A DNA stretch of 64,000 nt, taken from positions 62,001 through 126,000 of the forward strand of contig CAIVEI010000068.1 in the NCBI GenBank assembly GCA_903904835.1. The letters run 5' to 3'. Origin of the DNA: an uncultured Schlesneria sp. (GTDB lineage: Bacteria > Planctomycetota > Planctomycetia > Planctomycetales > Planctomycetaceae). A program made the translations under genes and the position numbers. Of the stretch, positions 63,183-64,000 are shown one piece after another (positions within the stretch are counted from its first letter, which is position 1; the number at the start of each line of letters is the position of its first letter). Under the pieces are notes generated by a model that saw nothing but the letters and a program-made list of their open reading frames with translations, did no database searches and was not told the DNA's origin.

Positions 63183-64000
63183 ATGAGCCACCGTTCCCAT
63201 CGACGTGATTTTCTCAAATCATCGACCGCTGTCCTTGCCGGCGCGACGATGCCTTACTGGTTTACTTCGGCGAGTAATCTGGCGCTCGGTCGACAAAGCG
63301 TGAATGATCGACCGGTACTGGGTTGTATCGGAACTGGAGATCGCTGGAACGCGGTTGGCCCGAATGCGATGGCATTTTCGGACTGTGTCGCTGTTTGTGA
63401 CGTCGACCGCCAGCACGTGGAAAAGGGTCGTAATCGGGTCAAGGAAATTCAGAACAAAAAAGGGTTCACAGGCGAACCCGAAATGTACGAAGACTACCGC
63501 AAGTTGCTCGATCGGAAAGACGTGCAGGTTGTGACGATCGTGACGACCGATCACTGGCACTCAAAAATTGCGATCGAAGCGATGCAGGCTGGCAAAGACG
63601 TCTATTGCGAAAAGCCACTGACGCTGACGATTCTCGAGGGGAAGCAGATCATCAAGGTTTTGAATGAAACCAAGCGGGTCTTCCAGGTTGGAACGCAACA
63701 ACGCTCAGAAATGTCTGCCAATGATGGAAAGATTAAGAACCAGTTTCTGAAGGCTGTCGCGATCGCGCGTAGCGGTCGTTTAGGCAAGATCAACAAGGTG
63801 ACATGTGGTATTAACGGGGCTCCGAAGAACGACAATGAAATTCCGGTGGCCGACATCCCTTCGCACCTGAACTGGGACATGTGGCTGGGTCAGGCTCCGA
63901 TGACTGATTATCTGCAAGGGGGATTCGGGAATAACAAGAACTATCCCGAATCGCGAACTCATTACGAGTTCCGCTGGTGGTACGAATACTCCGGCGGCAA
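63183..64000 (+). CDS. Gfo/Idh/MocA-family oxidoreductase, Tat-exported (partial at right edge)
   Basis: 272 residues are visible before the window ends. A twin-arginine leader (SHRRDFLKSSTAVLAGATMP) starts the protein. Next are the Rossmann segment VLGCIGTGDRW, ENPEMYEDYRKLLD-like GEPEMYEDYRKLLD, TTDHWHSKIAIEAMQAGKDV and the EKP lysine in YCEKPLTLTI. The second domain begins with HLNWDMWLGQAP. These exported homologues are abundant in planctomycetes and are presumed to act on sugars or cyclitols with a tightly bound NAD(P). The C-terminal third is outside the window. Confidence 0.93.
   Translation, partial: MSHRSHRRDFLKSSTAVLAGATMPYWFTSASNLALGRQSVNDRPVLGCIGTGDRWNAVGPNAMAFSDCVAVCDVDRQHVEKGRNRVKEIQNKKGFTGEPEMYEDYRKLLDRKDVQVVTIVTTDHWHSKIAIEAMQAGKDVYCEKPLTLTILEGKQIIKVLNETKRVFQVGTQQRSEMSANDGKIKNQFLKAVAIARSGRLGKINKVTCGINGAPKNDNEIPVADIPSHLNWDMWLGQAPMTDYLQGGFGNNKNYPESRTHYEFRWWYEYSGG

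Overview
The window reads as a chromosomal piece of a planctomycete (order Planctomycetales; genus not determinable by eye). The indicators are family combinations that are typical of that phylum: DUF1501 and PSCyt1/DUF1549/DUF1553 proteins, a DUF1559 prepilin-like protein, ECF sigma factors paired with serine/threonine kinases carrying TPR or WD40 tails, a PEP-CTERM protein, Tat-exported Gfo/Idh/MocA oxidoreductases and a very Cys-rich secreted repeat protein.

Layout. 1-2258 (minus): nuoA-B-C-D of respiratory complex I, with nuoD cut by the window edge. 2497-9659 (minus): a probable operon of a large membrane-anchored protein, an ABC ATPase, an ABC-2 permease and a HEAT-repeat protein. 10359-13388 (plus): Cys-rich repeat protein with a clear terminator, then asnS. 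13484-16113 (minus): lipoprotein, DUF1559 protein, sterol-desaturase-like enzyme. 16232-19108 (plus): histone-deacetylase-like hydrolase, secreted esterase, membrane zinc peptidase. 19399-23181: ArsR regulator, large double alpha/beta-hydrolase, nucleotidyltransferase. 23177-24350: an intact IS200-like Y1 transposase surrounded by double-hairpin palindromic repeats.

24422-29499 (minus) and 42083-46093 (minus) are two ECF sigma/Ser-Thr kinase pairs. Between them lie an orphan CzcA-type RND pump, a two-gene DNA methyltransferase + HNH endonuclease module (33171-36448, the best candidate for an uncharacterised restriction or defence system), a secreted protein, an oxidoreductase, a DUF1501 protein and a GT9 glycosyltransferase. 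46746-51290 holds a PEP-CTERM protein, then a decayed mobile zone: an ORF-less group II intron remnant and two ruined RAYT (REP-associated tyrosine transposase) copies whose leader recurs at 42009. A YHYH protein and a secreted coiled-coil protein lie between them.

51522-57558 (plus) is an operon of a Spy-like periplasmic protein, DUF1501, cytochrome-type PSCyt1/DUF1553 protein and small membrane protein. It is followed by a VapBC toxin-antitoxin pair with a second, frameshifted PIN-domain remnant, a 1249-residue DUF4175-like membrane/coiled-coil protein, clpS, and a truncated Gfo/Idh/MocA oxidoreductase at the right edge.

Short palindromic repeats of at least five families lie between genes. 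Two of them supply the stop codon of the neighbouring gene. No tRNA, rRNA or CRISPR array was seen. All functional calls come from reading motifs by eye; no database search was run.
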